Assembly: GCF_014284175.1 (NCBI RefSeq)
Contig: NZ_JACOGA010000007.1
Span: 183,587-247,586 of the forward strand
Direction: 5' to 3'
DNA from: Affinundibacterium flavidum
Lineage (GTDB): Bacteria > Pseudomonadota > Gammaproteobacteria > Burkholderiales > Burkholderiaceae_D
Length of the DNA: 64,000 nucleotides
Shown here: one piece after another, positions 27,466 to 36,784 of the stretch
Layout: every line of letters starts with the position of its first letter
How positions within the stretch are numbered: the stretch's first letter is position 1
Made by a program: the position numbers and the translations under genes
Notes under the pieces: model-generated
What the model was told of the DNA's origin: nothing
The model's database searches: none
Seen by the model: the letters and a program-made list of their open reading frames with translations, nothing else

Positions 27466-27882
27466 AAAAACTCCTGATGGGGATACGCGGGGGGCGATTA
27501 ATTTTTTTTGATCAAGGTGCTGCAAAAGCACTGAACTGATTCTAACATTTCAGCACCACTCTACCAATTGTCAAGGACTGATTCCAAGCGCGAGCAAGAA
27601 GTTGTGCAAAACAGGCAGTGTAATGTTATCTCGCCGTAATTTGTATATTTCTTGCCATGATTGACGAAGTTTGGGGCTAACTTGTTGCATTTGGATTTTT
27701 TTGCATTCTATTTTGCTACTTAGCTACAAACGCATTTTGGCGACATCGAAAATCGAATGGATAGTCGCTTTACAGTCGCTCTTTGATTTGAAAGGCGCAT
27801 ATAAAAAGGAGAAGAAAAAAGGAGAAGAAGAAATTCACTTTCTTCCCCTCCCTAGTTTTACCGACTAATTATTCAAGAAACT
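27466..27882. other. Gene-free stretch
   Basis: About 400 bp with no convincing gene. It contains a purine-rich direct repeat (AAAAAGGAGAAG twice) near 27806-27830 and nothing else notable. Confidence 0.5.
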
Positions 27883-30800
27883 TTACTGCGATGCAGTGAT
27901 GTTAATGGTATCAAGATTGAACTGATAAACCCCAAAATAACTTGCCGGTAGGTAGATGTCTTTGTTCACGACGCTGAGATTTCCATTCCAACTGATAACT
28001 GGGAAATAGGCACGAATCTTAGGTGTCTTGATCTGACTGATATCGTATAAGAACAAACCATACCAATCTAATACCATCAATCTGCCCGGACGTAAGATCG
28101 CTGAATTTGCGCCGCTTTCTAGTGGGGTAGTGGATTGCAGGGCGAAATCTTTGACTGGTACGGCATAGATATCCATCCTGTTTTGGTAATTACTGCTGTC
28201 CATACTAGTCAGCACCACAGCATTGCTATCTGCCAGAAGTCCGGTTGGATATTTACCGCTCAAATTCACGGTCGCTTGCAAATAAGCGAGATTATTTTGC
28301 ACGATGAGCATGTGCAAACTAGGTTCTATATTGCGTCCGACCGTGGAATATTCCAAGCAATAAAACTGATCACCGACTATCGCCATAAGTTGGCCAGGAA
28401 TATTGATTTCTTTACCCAATCGTGGATTCGCTGGTGCCGTGAGATTGAGTTCTTTCACAAAATATTTGCTTTGCAGTTCACCGTTAGGGCCAAGCTGCTG
28501 TTGGGCTTTTTGGTAATTGACCCACAGACTGCTACCATTTTGAATCACATCGACATTTTCTTCGTCCTTCGCCATACTGATTTTGGGCAGTAAGACGGGG
28601 TGATTGACGTCTTCTAAATTAAGCACCTGAAAATTCTGATTGCTCCAATAACGAGTGATGGTTTTGCCATCGGCAGATAAATCATTTTGCAGCGTGCGAC
28701 TAACAAAGACTAATGCCTTCCCGACAGTCAATACTTGCGTCGATGCGTAGCCGCCACAACTCATGCAGATATCTGCGAGTGGATTGGAAAAATTATTGGC
28801 TCCCAAGATCTCGTCGCTGACAAAATTACTGGTGAGGCGAGGCGCAGTTGGAATGCTTAAGTCGTAAGTCTTAATCGTGGTGCGCATCAGGTTTCCAACC
28901 ATCTCACTGGTGACTACACTCAGGTGATTGCCGACGTTGAATATCTTTGAGCTAGCGGGAACGACAACGCTCGCGATCGGAGTATCGCCATCGACATTAT
29001 TGAGTGCGACTACTTCGACCGCATCAGTACGTTTTGCGGCGCTGTTGCTACCCCACCACCCGAAATCACTCGCCCGATAGCGCACACCAACATTCGACAA
29101 GGCGACAAATTGAGAATAATTCGTTGATAACTCCAAGCTCGATTTCTTGACGGGTGCATTGGGATTGGCAATGCCAAATAGAGAAAGTTCATTGACAGAG
29201 AGATTGGCCGCAATATTTTGACTGCTATCTCCCATAAAACTACGTCGCACTTGAGAGTCTTGCTGCATGCTGCCACGACGGGTGAGGGTGGTCGCTGAAA
29301 AGCTAAAAATCTGCACTCCCGTTTTATAGACATAGTTGCCGCTATCCCATCCCGTGTAAGGCAATAAGACTAAGCCTGTCTCCAAGGTCTTGCCATCGTC
29401 CGCCAAGACATTGGTTGCGTTATCGAGGACAGTGAAAGCGCGATCATCCCAATTGGCCTCAGAAAATGAATAGGCCAGATCCACTTCAGCGCGAGCGACT
29501 AAGGGCTGCGTATTTTTTAAATTCGTGATGTCATACAAACTGATCGCCAAGGCGCGGCGATTGTTGGCATCGTTATGCCCGACGCCTATCATGCGACTGT
29601 TCGCTTGCACTGGTACAAAGAAATCATTCCAGCCAGAGACGATAAATTCGTTTTCTTCTTGCATCACACCATCGGGCGTAATCGAGAACGCGTGGAAGGG
29701 ATCTCTTCGCAGATAGGTCACGAAAAAGGCTCGGTCCGGTAAGAAGGTCGTGCCATACAATTGTTGTTCTGCGCCGAAAGTATCGTGATCGACGGCAACT
29801 GGTTTCGCTATGTCCGCGATGTTGAAAGTCTCAACATGGTTGGTGTTGAGAGAGCTAGTTTGAATTGTGGTGAGGACAAGCGGAGCAGTGGTCGTGGTAC
29901 CTGTTGCTGTACCATTGACGGTGACGGTTGTCGGCGTAATGGTGGTGTTATCTAGATTGGTAAAGACAACCGGATCGGAGGTACGCAACATGCCACTACT
30001 GTCTAAGATAACAATGCCGCCCGTTACTGACGAAGAAACGATACGCATGATATTGCCTTGGATATGCATATTGTTCTTTTGTTTGACCACACCTGATACG
30101 GCAACGTCCGCACCCTTGATCATGACACCATCGGGGCTGGAAATATCGATCACGCTGATCCGTGAGCGCCAGTTATTTGCTGATGCCGATGCAGCATCAA
30201 AGCTGGCGACCATCAAGCGATCATTCATTGCCTGAATCGCTTGCACATAGTTTCCCAAACCGATGCTAGATTTGGCTTGCACATTTCCTTGCGCATCAAT
30301 CGCCAAGCTTTTTACAGAAGAGTCGATAACACCAGCTTTATATTGTTGCACGGTAAAATACAATGCACTCTTGCCACCGCCGCTACTCATACGCGATGCG
30401 CCAATATAGCCATCGACGGTCGTGCTATTGAGAATTTTTGGTTGGTTGCGATTTGAAATATCGACCGTGATGACGGCTGCACCATGAAACCGATCTAAAA
30501 CTTCAGCGCCATCTTTTTGCACAACCCGATATTGCGACCACGAATTCATCAAAACGTATACCCGATCGCCAATTCGATACATCTCAGTCGGTGTGCCCGT
30601 TATCGCTACTCTGCCCAAGATTTTGGGTGCAACAGGATTGCTCAAGTCTATGATTTGCAATCCACGATAGGGATTTAGATTGAGCAAAGTTTTGCCAGCG
30701 TCTAATACGCGGTAAATGTCGCCTTCAGTGATCGTGCGGGTGTCAGACGTGACATTTGAGCCTGTAGCAACATCCATCGCGCTTTCAAGAGCACCTCCAG

Positions 30801-31041
30801 GCCTGTAGATGCTGCCGTAATTTCTAGCGTTACCAATTAAAGGTGAGGCAGTTGGTGATGCAAAACTGGTGCGGCCACTAAGAGATACCCCCTCTGGCGC
30901 ACCTATTTTTCCAGACCCACCGCCGCATGCGCTTAGTAGTGCACAAACTAATATGCCACCGGTAAGCTGGAGAGCTCGACTGGAGGCAAGTGTTGGGGGC
31001 AATGACGCAAAAAATGCACTACGAAACCTGAAAATGGACAT
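27883..31041 (-). CDS. Large secreted beta-propeller lipoprotein
   Basis: The start at 31041 (MSIFRFRSAFF) has GGAGT 5 bases upstream, giving 1052 residues. The signal ends in LLSAC, so the protein is a lipoprotein, followed by a Gly-rich linker. The rest is made of repeats resembling the secreted C-terminal beta-propeller family: YRVLDAGKTLLNLNPYRGLQIIDLSNPVAPKILG, then blocks such as TVDISNRNQPKIL and LYDITNLKN. These propellers usually mediate protein or surface contacts. It lies between lepB and the diguanylate cyclase on the same strand with large gaps, so is probably its own unit. Confidence 0.82.
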   Translation of the reverse strand: MSIFRFRSAFFASLPPTLASSRALQLTGGILVCALLSACGGGSGKIGAPEGVSLSGRTSFASPTASPLIGNARNYGSIYRPGGALESAMDVATGSNVTSDTRTITEGDIYRVLDAGKTLLNLNPYRGLQIIDLSNPVAPKILGRVAITGTPTEMYRIGDRVYVLMNSWSQYRVVQKDGAEVLDRFHGAAVITVDISNRNQPKILNSTTVDGYIGASRMSSGGGKSALYFTVQQYKAGVIDSSVKSLAIDAQGNVQAKSSIGLGNYVQAIQAMNDRLMVASFDAASASANNWRSRISVIDISSPDGVMIKGADVAVSGVVKQKNNMHIQGNIMRIVSSSVTGGIVILDSSGMLRTSDPVVFTNLDNTTITPTTVTVNGTATGTTTTAPLVLTTIQTSSLNTNHVETFNIADIAKPVAVDHDTFGAEQQLYGTTFLPDRAFFVTYLRRDPFHAFSITPDGVMQEENEFIVSGWNDFFVPVQANSRMIGVGHNDANNRRALAISLYDITNLKNTQPLVARAEVDLAYSFSEANWDDRAFTVLDNATNVLADDGKTLETGLVLLPYTGWDSGNYVYKTGVQIFSFSATTLTRRGSMQQDSQVRRSFMGDSSQNIAANLSVNELSLFGIANPNAPVKKSSLELSTNYSQFVALSNVGVRYRASDFGWWGSNSAAKRTDAVEVVALNNVDGDTPIASVVVPASSKIFNVGNHLSVVTSEMVGNLMRTTIKTYDLSIPTAPRLTSNFVSDEILGANNFSNPLADICMSCGGYASTQVLTVGKALVFVSRTLQNDLSADGKTITRYWSNQNFQVLNLEDVNHPVLLPKISMAKDEENVDVIQNGSSLWVNYQKAQQQLGPNGELQSKYFVKELNLTAPANPRLGKEINIPGQLMAIVGDQFYCLEYSTVGRNIEPSLHMLIVQNNLAYLQATVNLSGKYPTGLLADSNAVVLTSMDSSNYQNRMDIYAVPVKDFALQSTTPLESGANSAILRPGRLMVLDWYGLFLYDISQIKTPKIRAYFPVISWNGNLSVVNKDIYLPASYFGVYQFNLDTINITASQ

Positions 31042-31166
31042 ACTGACTCCGCACAAAAATAGATGACGATAAAAAACAGAGTACGCATTATGACTTTTTT
31101 TGCATTTTGATTTGTCATTCAATTGCATATACTTTGTATAGAACATGAATTCTCCGAATAAGTTTG

Positions 31167-32090
31167 CTATTTAAGAATAGTGACTACCTTTCCCACTATG
31201 TGATCTGCTGGCAAAAATCCCCAATAGCGCGAATCGCGACTATTGTCTCGATTGTCGCCCATCATAAAATAATGGTCTTTCGGAACGGTGCAAACAAATC
31301 CTGTAGCGTCAAATTGGCAGCGCTCGTTGTACATAAATTCTCTTGGATAGGACACGACGATGGGCGGTAGTTCACGGTCTATCATCACGTGATAGCTGCC
31401 TGATTCCATCTGCTCTTCATAGATATCGATCTGTGCTGAGTTGTCGACATCATTGAAACCAACATCTTCTTCAGTTTTACGTGTCACTATGGCTAGGCCG
31501 TTGATTGTCAATCGCTTGTTACGGTACTCGACACGATCATCGGGTAGGCCAATCAATCTTTTCACGTAATTTGTCTTTATTTCATCGGGAACTTCAAAAA
31601 CGAGTATGTCGCCGCGTTGTAGTGGAGAAGAGATAGCGGCGCGAGATAAAGTAACACCAAAGGAAGCATAATTTCCATACCCCCATTTCTGTACGAGCAG
31701 GAAAGATTTTGGTGGAATGGTCGGACTCATGGATGCTGACGGGGCTTTGAATGGCTCAAACGTGAAAGCCCGAATCAGAAATGCCATGGCGACGAATACA
31801 AAAAACACCGATACTAAATAGTACCAACGACTATACGAAGGACGAATTTTCTCATCCGGAAAGTGCTTCGCAATTTTGTACGCGTGGGTAATTCCAACGA
31901 CCAAGTAGAGCAACTTCGCTAGTGATGCCGCAAGTTCGCTTCCAAGATAAAAGAATAATCCGAAAGCAATCACCAGTAGAAGTACAAAATAAAGCAAGGC
32001 GTAACGTAGTTTCCCCAAATACATCATCGCGAGCGGTGTCGCGAAAAATGCGATGAGAACCGCGATCCAGGGTTTTGGTTTATTGTGCAT
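31167..32090 (-). CDS. lepB: Signal peptidase I with extended N-terminal membrane region
   Basis: A 307-residue S26 signal peptidase. The catalytic Ser is Ser120 (PSASMSPT) and the general-base Lys is Lys174 (NYVKRLIGLPDD); box E is GDNRDNSRDSRYWGFLP. Three hydrophobic segments come before the catalytic domain (about 10-28, 31-68 and 90-108), more than the single or double anchor of common LepB. The gene is not next to lepA or rnc, so this is probably an additional peptidase rather than the housekeeping copy. It is followed by the propeller lipoprotein gene. Confidence 0.9.
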   Translation of the reverse strand: MHNKPKPWIAVLIAFFATPLAMMYLGKLRYALLYFVLLLVIAFGLFFYLGSELAASLAKLLYLVVGITHAYKIAKHFPDEKIRPSYSRWYYLVSVFFVFVAMAFLIRAFTFEPFKAPSASMSPTIPPKSFLLVQKWGYGNYASFGVTLSRAAISSPLQRGDILVFEVPDEIKTNYVKRLIGLPDDRVEYRNKRLTINGLAIVTRKTEEDVGFNDVDNSAQIDIYEEQMESGSYHVMIDRELPPIVVSYPREFMYNERCQFDATGFVCTVPKDHYFMMGDNRDNSRDSRYWGFLPADHIVGKVVTILK

Positions 32091-32170
32091 GTAACTAAGC
32101 TGCTTTCATTGAAAATGTTTTAGCCCTTGTGTTCTGAAATGGAGGGGAGATGAAATGGCAATTCAACAAA

Positions 32171-32755
32171 TCAGGGACGGTCATAAATACGCATATCCAA
32201 TTGGTGAATGAGGTAGTGACAATAATTTGAGTTTTCGTCACCAAGATTGATATGGCTGTGTCCATGCTCAGAAATAAATGAGAGCGAGTCATTGTGCTTA
32301 ATGTGATGCGATTGCAAAACGGTTTCAAACTTTGAAAGATTTGATGTAAGAATGCAGATGATTTTGTGGTCATCGACGAAAATTTCTTCATGTTTTTCTG
32401 TGTCGTACCAAGCGAAACCAAAGCCAATCATGCCATCATGAATCAAGGTTTTTAGGTGGGTCTGAATCACTTTGTTGATGGAAGTTCTTGGCGTGAACGC
32501 ACTCAGGTAAGTGTCGACTCGATCACCAAACCAGTGGCCACTCAATATTACATAATGATGTTCCGGCAAGCAATTTGTGCTCAAATTTTGTATGAGTAGT
32601 TCTAAATTGTCGACTGAACAGGCGACTCGAATAATATGACTCCACTTTTGCCCAGATACTTCTTGAACTGCGTATCCGGCTTGTGGTGAAAAGGCTCTAC
32701 CTGAATCGCCGTCAATCGTTCGGATTCCGGCTGGCAATTGAAATTGATCTTGCAT
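32171..32755 (-). CDS. Hypothetical soluble protein
   Basis: A 194-residue protein without signal peptide or membrane segment (MQDQFQLPAGIRTIDGDSGR). The text suggests an alpha/beta fold with several His residues (HHYVILSGHWFGDRVDTYLSAF, HGHSHINLGDENSNYCHYLI). I do not recognise a family. It lies 80 bp upstream of lepB on the same strand. A frame overlapping its 3' half is a shadow. Confidence 0.55.
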   Translation of the reverse strand: MQDQFQLPAGIRTIDGDSGRAFSPQAGYAVQEVSGQKWSHIIRVACSVDNLELLIQNLSTNCLPEHHYVILSGHWFGDRVDTYLSAFTPRTSINKVIQTHLKTLIHDGMIGFGFAWYDTEKHEEIFVDDHKIICILTSNLSKFETVLQSHHIKHNDSLSFISEHGHSHINLGDENSNYCHYLIHQLDMRIYDRP

Positions 32756-32801
32756 AAGTTAATGGCTTCTTACCCATTTGAGGCGAAGTGCGCTTGCTCC
32801 G

Positions 32802-33032
32802 TCACCGATGTGACACAGATTTTGGTCGCTGCGAAACGACTTGTTCTGATAGTGTATAGGCAAGCTCGTCAATGTCATTGAATCCGCTACTGTCTACAAA
32901 CCTCATTTGAAAAGGCAGACCATCTTCACCTATCAGAAATCTTAGTTTGATCTCGGCTGGTTGTTTATGATCATTTACAATCAAGAATTGATCGCCGAGT
33001 TTGCAAACGCATGGTGTTGAATAAACGCGCAA
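32802..33032 (-). CDS. Possible small hypothetical protein (weak)
   Basis: A 76-codon frame opening with TTG and lacking a clear ribosome site. The content (KLGDQFLIVNDHKQPAEIKLRFLIGEDGLPFQMRF) reads like real beta-strand protein and the frame shares its strand with the genes on either side. It might be the 3' piece of a gene that lost its start. Confidence 0.35.
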   Translation of the reverse strand: MRVYSTPCVCKLGDQFLIVNDHKQPAEIKLRFLIGEDGLPFQMRFVDSSGFNDIDELAYTLSEQVVSQRPKSVSHR

Positions 33033-33071
33033 TTGATTGTGCTTTTATTGCTTATTTTTTTGGGGCGAGAT

Positions 33072-34283
33072 TCAACGTGAACTAGCTGTTGGTCGCGAGT
33101 CCCAGTTGTAGGCGCTTTCCACTCGGTCCACCACTTGATTAATCAGTGACATGCCACTGTCACTATTGGTCATCACCACTAAGCCGTAGCCTTTTCGGAT
33201 GTGCCCAATTGCCCACGCGCGGTAACCCCAGTTGGCTCCGCTATGGGAAAAATACCAGCCGTTGTTGCGTTGGCTGATAGACCAGCCTATGCCAAAACGA
33301 CCCACACTCACCGGTGTGATCATCTCGCGAGCCGACTGCTGTGTAAGTAGATTCTCATCTTTTCCTAGCAGTGCATTTTGCATGGCGATGATAACCTTTG
33401 CCAAGTCACTCGGTGTCGTCCACAAGCCTGATGTCGCGAGTTCGGGATAAACATGCCATGGCGCCGCAAATCGTTGTCCTGCTTCATCATGCGCAAGTGC
33501 CGCATTTGGATTGCCTTCCAAATTTTTCGCTTGCACAAAACTGCTATCGTGCATGGCTAGTGGCTGTAGTACGCTTGTTCGCATCAAATCGGCGAAAGGG
33601 CGCCCACTGATATCACGCATCGCCAATTGCATAAACATCACTCCGCCGCCGGAATATTTCGAAACTTGAAATGGGGCTTCCGTGAAGAGGATTTTTCCCA
33701 CATTGGACGGTAGTTTGCCTTCGAGAATTTCTTCGGTAGTCGGCAATGTCGCATCTGGTTCATACCCTGGAAAACCAAAACCATCTGCGGCACCCGATGT
33801 GTGGCTAAACAGTGAACGCGGCGTAATCGCTTGATTGGGAAAGGCGGGATTGGCAGGTATGCGCAAGGATTTGAAATACGTATTCACATCCGTATCGAGA
33901 TTAAGCCGACCGTCTTGAACCATACGCATGGCCGCCATCGCGGTGATCGGTTTACTAATGGAAGCGGCTTGAAAGCGTGTTTGTAAATTCAATGCTTTGC
34001 CACTTTGTGCATCGATCACGCCATAGGTTTTCGCCCAATGTAGTTTGAAATCTTTGATCACCGCGATACTCATGCCTGGCACGCGCAGTTTCTCCATCAA
34101 CTGTTCTAAGCTAAGTTTATCAAGCTCGCTTTCACCGTTCTTTAGGGGGGATTCTATCGTGCTGATCATCGTCTTTACGTCGACCTGTGCTGAGGCTGGA
34201 ACACTTTGTAAAGCGAGAGTGAAAACAAAGCTCAAAGATAGAATTTTTTGTGTGGACTTGGAGGTTGATGTTAACAACAGCAT
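33072..34283 (-). CDS. Exported serine hydrolase of the beta-lactamase/PBP4-like family
   Basis: A 403-residue protein with a signal peptide ending in PASAQ (about residue 33). Class C-like motifs are present: Ser108-x-x-Lys111 (SISK), a Tyr motif KYSGGG (Tyr210, where classic enzymes have YxN) and HSGANWG near residue 347 in place of KTG. Such proteins are usually esterases or D-amino acid peptidases, not true beta-lactamases. It is a single gene facing a long empty upstream region. Confidence 0.87.
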   Translation of the reverse strand: MLLLTSTSKSTQKILSLSFVFTLALQSVPASAQVDVKTMISTIESPLKNGESELDKLSLEQLMEKLRVPGMSIAVIKDFKLHWAKTYGVIDAQSGKALNLQTRFQAASISKPITAMAAMRMVQDGRLNLDTDVNTYFKSLRIPANPAFPNQAITPRSLFSHTSGAADGFGFPGYEPDATLPTTEEILEGKLPSNVGKILFTEAPFQVSKYSGGGVMFMQLAMRDISGRPFADLMRTSVLQPLAMHDSSFVQAKNLEGNPNAALAHDEAGQRFAAPWHVYPELATSGLWTTPSDLAKVIIAMQNALLGKDENLLTQQSAREMITPVSVGRFGIGWSISQRNNGWYFSHSGANWGYRAWAIGHIRKGYGLVVMTNSDSGMSLINQVVDRVESAYNWDSRPTASSR

Positions 34284-34918
34284 GGAAATATTCCTATTGA
34301 TTTTCGAAGAGCAGAGGATAAGTATAAATCGAAAGCGAAAATTAACTTGAATTTGTACAAAAACGAAATGGTGGTAGCTTCCCGTTACGGCAGTTTGTAC
34401 ACAAGTTCTTTGTCTTCAAATGTGTAGAGCTTAGACGCTACTCTACTCGACCTTCGAATTGCAGGTTGGTGATGTCGACTATTTTTGAATCGGCGAAACG
34501 CCTGCAGGTGCCGAGGTGAGCTCGGATAGCGTGTTATGCAAATTAGCTCCACCACATGTGTTAATGATGTAATCGCGAAATTAGATTTCTTAGAAAAAAC
34601 ATGGCATAAGCTTTTGCCCTGGCAAATCTATGGCAAATCTATGGCAAATTTATCTTTGAGGTCGATAGGCAGTTGAGCTGCTCATGCCATCTCTCTTCTG
34701 ATAAAAATTGCTTCGATTGCTTGCGCCCATGTAGCTTGCTTCCTTCCTGATCTCTTCGATGTCGATGGTACTGTGATCAAAGAAATTCTTGATCACAGTG
34801 GGCATTGCAAAGTCAACACTGTGTGCTTGGTAGCTTTATTCAAGATCTTATACCATTTCGCCATGTTTTTGATTCGGGCTCTACGGGAACAAATTGAGAT
34901 ATCTGTACCCGATACGCA
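34284..34918. other. Gene-free stretch with short repeats and a palindrome
   Basis: About 635 bp. It holds three tandem copies of an 11-bp unit (GGCAAATCTAT at 34621-34631 and 34632-34642, then GGCAAATTTAT) and the 30-bp palindrome at 34770-34799. A 51-codon minus-strand frame (34650-34805) crosses both but has no ribosome site. Confidence 0.5.
34770..34799. repeat. Perfect 11-bp inverted repeat (8-base spacer)
   Basis: ACTGTGATCAA and TTGATCACAGT separated by AGAAATTC. It could be an operator or a hairpin; it does not match CRP (TGTGA-N6-TCACA) or FNR spacing. Confidence 0.6.
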
Positions 34919-35497
34919 TTATCTGGGGCTTACTGCGTTTGCTGCAGGCCAGTTTGTGTCACCTAGACGCTTGAGTTCCATCTCAAAGAAACGAATCGGT
35001 GCTTGATTTGGTGTAATTCGGTCACCCACTTCTTTCCAAGTGCCATCTTTGATTACTGCGGTATATCGGATAGTCATAGGACCCGCTGGAATTTCCCAAA
35101 TAAATCCATCTGAGGTTGGCGTCAACACATAATCACCGACAAAGCCCTGCGCATAAGAATGCATGGTGTAGCTGTTGGTACTCTGGCTAAAAGAGATCGT
35201 GCCAAAAGCGTTAAAAACAGTTTTCCCGTCGGCATCATATCCGCGTCCCTCAATGACTTTGACCCCGCCTTCTAGAAACGGGCCGACTCGTTCTGTTTGC
35301 GTAATTTGATGTTTCTCACCATTTGGCAGAACAGTTGACGCAGTACCGCGCCATTCGCCATCCATAAACGACAATTTCTGCATTGCCTGCTGTTGCGCCG
35401 CTATTAATTTTGCGGAATCAGGTCGCCCTTGTGCAAAGCTATTTGATGCGACGACGAAGCTCATCAAACATGCCATTGCTATTGATTCTATTTTCAT
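34919..35497 (-). CDS. Exported DUF1579-like protein
   Basis: A 192-residue protein with a signal peptide (cleavage after SFA, about residue 22). The text FMDGEWRGTASTVLPNGEKHQITQTERVG followed by GTISFSQSTNSYTMHSYAQG resembles DUF1579-type lipocalin-like proteins that start with a conserved GxWxGxG strand. Function unknown. GGAG lies 6 bases before the start. The MITE-like element sits just upstream, between 35513 and 35645, where its promoter should be. Confidence 0.75.
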   Translation of the reverse strand: MKIESIAMACLMSFVVASNSFAQGRPDSAKLIAAQQQAMQKLSFMDGEWRGTASTVLPNGEKHQITQTERVGPFLEGGVKVIEGRGYDADGKTVFNAFGTISFSQSTNSYTMHSYAQGFVGDYVLTPTSDGFIWEIPAGPMTIRYTAVIKDGTWKEVGDRITPNQAPIRFFEMELKRLGDTNWPAANAVSPR

Positions 35498-35512
35498 ATC
35501 GTTCTCCAGTAA

Positions 35513-35645
35513 TAGGACTTACGCAAAACAGACGTTGGCGTTGTTGTGTTCGCATCGCCGTGCAAATGCACTGTCTTCGACTCCACGCCCCCGACTCAAG
35601 CATTCGAGGGCAGGCTCTAGTCAGCGCAATTTTGCGTAAGTCCTA
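35513..35645. mobile_element. MITE-like non-coding element with 16-bp terminal inverted repeats and 5-bp target duplication
   Basis: A 133-bp element bounded by TAGGACTTACGCAAAA (35513-35528) and its perfect inverse TTTTGCGTAAGTCCTA (35630-35645). It is flanked on both sides by the direct repeat AGTAA (35508-35512 and 35646-35650). It codes for nothing, so it would need a transposase in trans. A diverged relative lies at 47249-47402. It is inserted in the upstream region of the DUF1579-like gene. Confidence 0.88.
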
Positions 35646-35650
35646 AGTAA

Positions 35651-36193
35651 CAAAAAAGTAGATTGCTGATCATTATTTGCAAAATGACCGCACCTTTATT
35701 TTGCTTGAACTTCAATGGAGAGAACAGTAGCCCTTATCACGATTCTTTCGTGACAAATGTCACTAGCCCTAATCAAAAATAAAGATTGCGGGTCGAGTAC
35801 TTTGTCGACGCGACGGTCAGGAATCATCGAGTGCCACAATGAGTCGTTCATTTAAGTGCTTGTTTATTGGTGCCAGTTAGAGTCCGCCTTGATATTGATA
35901 CGTGTTTAGTTTCATTTTTTGTTGTGATCCATATTTTCTTTGAATGAAAATAGAAAACGAAAACATGAAACATCTTCTCAGCGTGCTGAGGTTGGAATGT
36001 GCAGCGTCATAGGAGGTAACGTAGTGCGCCCTACGTTTTCATTTGCTGCCACCTAGGACTTGGTTCTTTAATGAGATTGACACTTTTTGCGCAAGGTCAG
36101 GATACTAGACTGTGACAGTTTGACGCCGCGTCCGTAGGCTCCATGCCTGTGCATGGTCGCATTTTCAACATCACTGTAATGTCGCCCTTAGGA
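35651..36193. other. Gene-free stretch
   Basis: About 540 bp between the MITE-like element and the YCII gene. No frame, repeat or hairpin stands out. Confidence 0.45.
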
Positions 36194-36529
36194 TTACGAG
36201 TCGAGTCCAAAGACGCGTAGTTCCTGGTCGCAGCGACAGGCCTTGGCAATACGCGCGGCCCAAGTAATGGCTTCGTCACGTGATGCTAATTCCAGCACCG
36301 TAAAACCGCCATTTAGCGCAGGCGCCCAAGGATAGCCACCCGACGTGAACGTGCCGTCGGCAGCAACCAGTACAGGAGAAACGCTTTCGTCAATACCGCC
36401 AGCGAAAACATAAACACCAGCCGCTTTCGCCTCTTCAATGACAGCGTGTGCGTTATGGCCAACTTCTGCCAATTCGTGATCTGGCACAAGCATTGCTGCG
36501 CTAGGAAAAGAAATGAGGTATTTTGCCAC
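36194..36529 (-). CDS. YCII-domain protein
   Basis: A 111-residue soluble protein of the YCII/DGPF (dimeric alpha-beta barrel) family: MAKYLISFPS start, HNAHAVIEEAKAAGVYVFAGGI, and FTVLELASRDEAITWAARIAKACRCDQELRVF. Members with this form (GG...GPFA-type) are often linked to sigma-70 ECF factors, but none is nearby. No catalytic role can be assigned. Confidence 0.85.
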   Translation of the reverse strand: MAKYLISFPSAAMLVPDHELAEVGHNAHAVIEEAKAAGVYVFAGGIDESVSPVLVAADGTFTSGGYPWAPALNGGFTVLELASRDEAITWAARIAKACRCDQELRVFGLDS

Positions 36530-36784
36530 GGTGTTTTTCCAGAGTGCTGAGCTTATCTATAGTGTTAATAGCTTGAGGAATTGAGCTTGAGGTATTGAGC
36601 TCGGCGTCACCATTGTACTTCTGTTTCGCAGCGAAGTGTCCTTCGAAGTAGGCATTGGGTTTTGGTCTATCTCGGCTACAGTCCTTAAAATATAACCCTA
36701 ACAAGCAAAACGAAGAGCGCTGGATTGTCACTCGAATATCGAGTACTGAACGTAGACTCCTTAACTCTGCGGTTATGCCGCATG

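Noticed and set aside
33072..34283. Serine hydrolase considered as an antibiotic-resistance beta-lactamase
   Set aside because: It has YSG instead of YxN and HSG instead of KTG, which fits esterase or peptidase-like relatives rather than AmpC.
34770..34799. Palindrome considered as a CRP or FNR site
   Set aside because: The spacing between TGTGA and TCACA is 16 rather than 6 bases, and the TTGAT half-sites are not arranged as in FNR boxes.
34650..34805. 51-codon minus-strand frame containing the palindrome
   Set aside because: There is no ribosome site and the frame is built partly from the short direct repeats.
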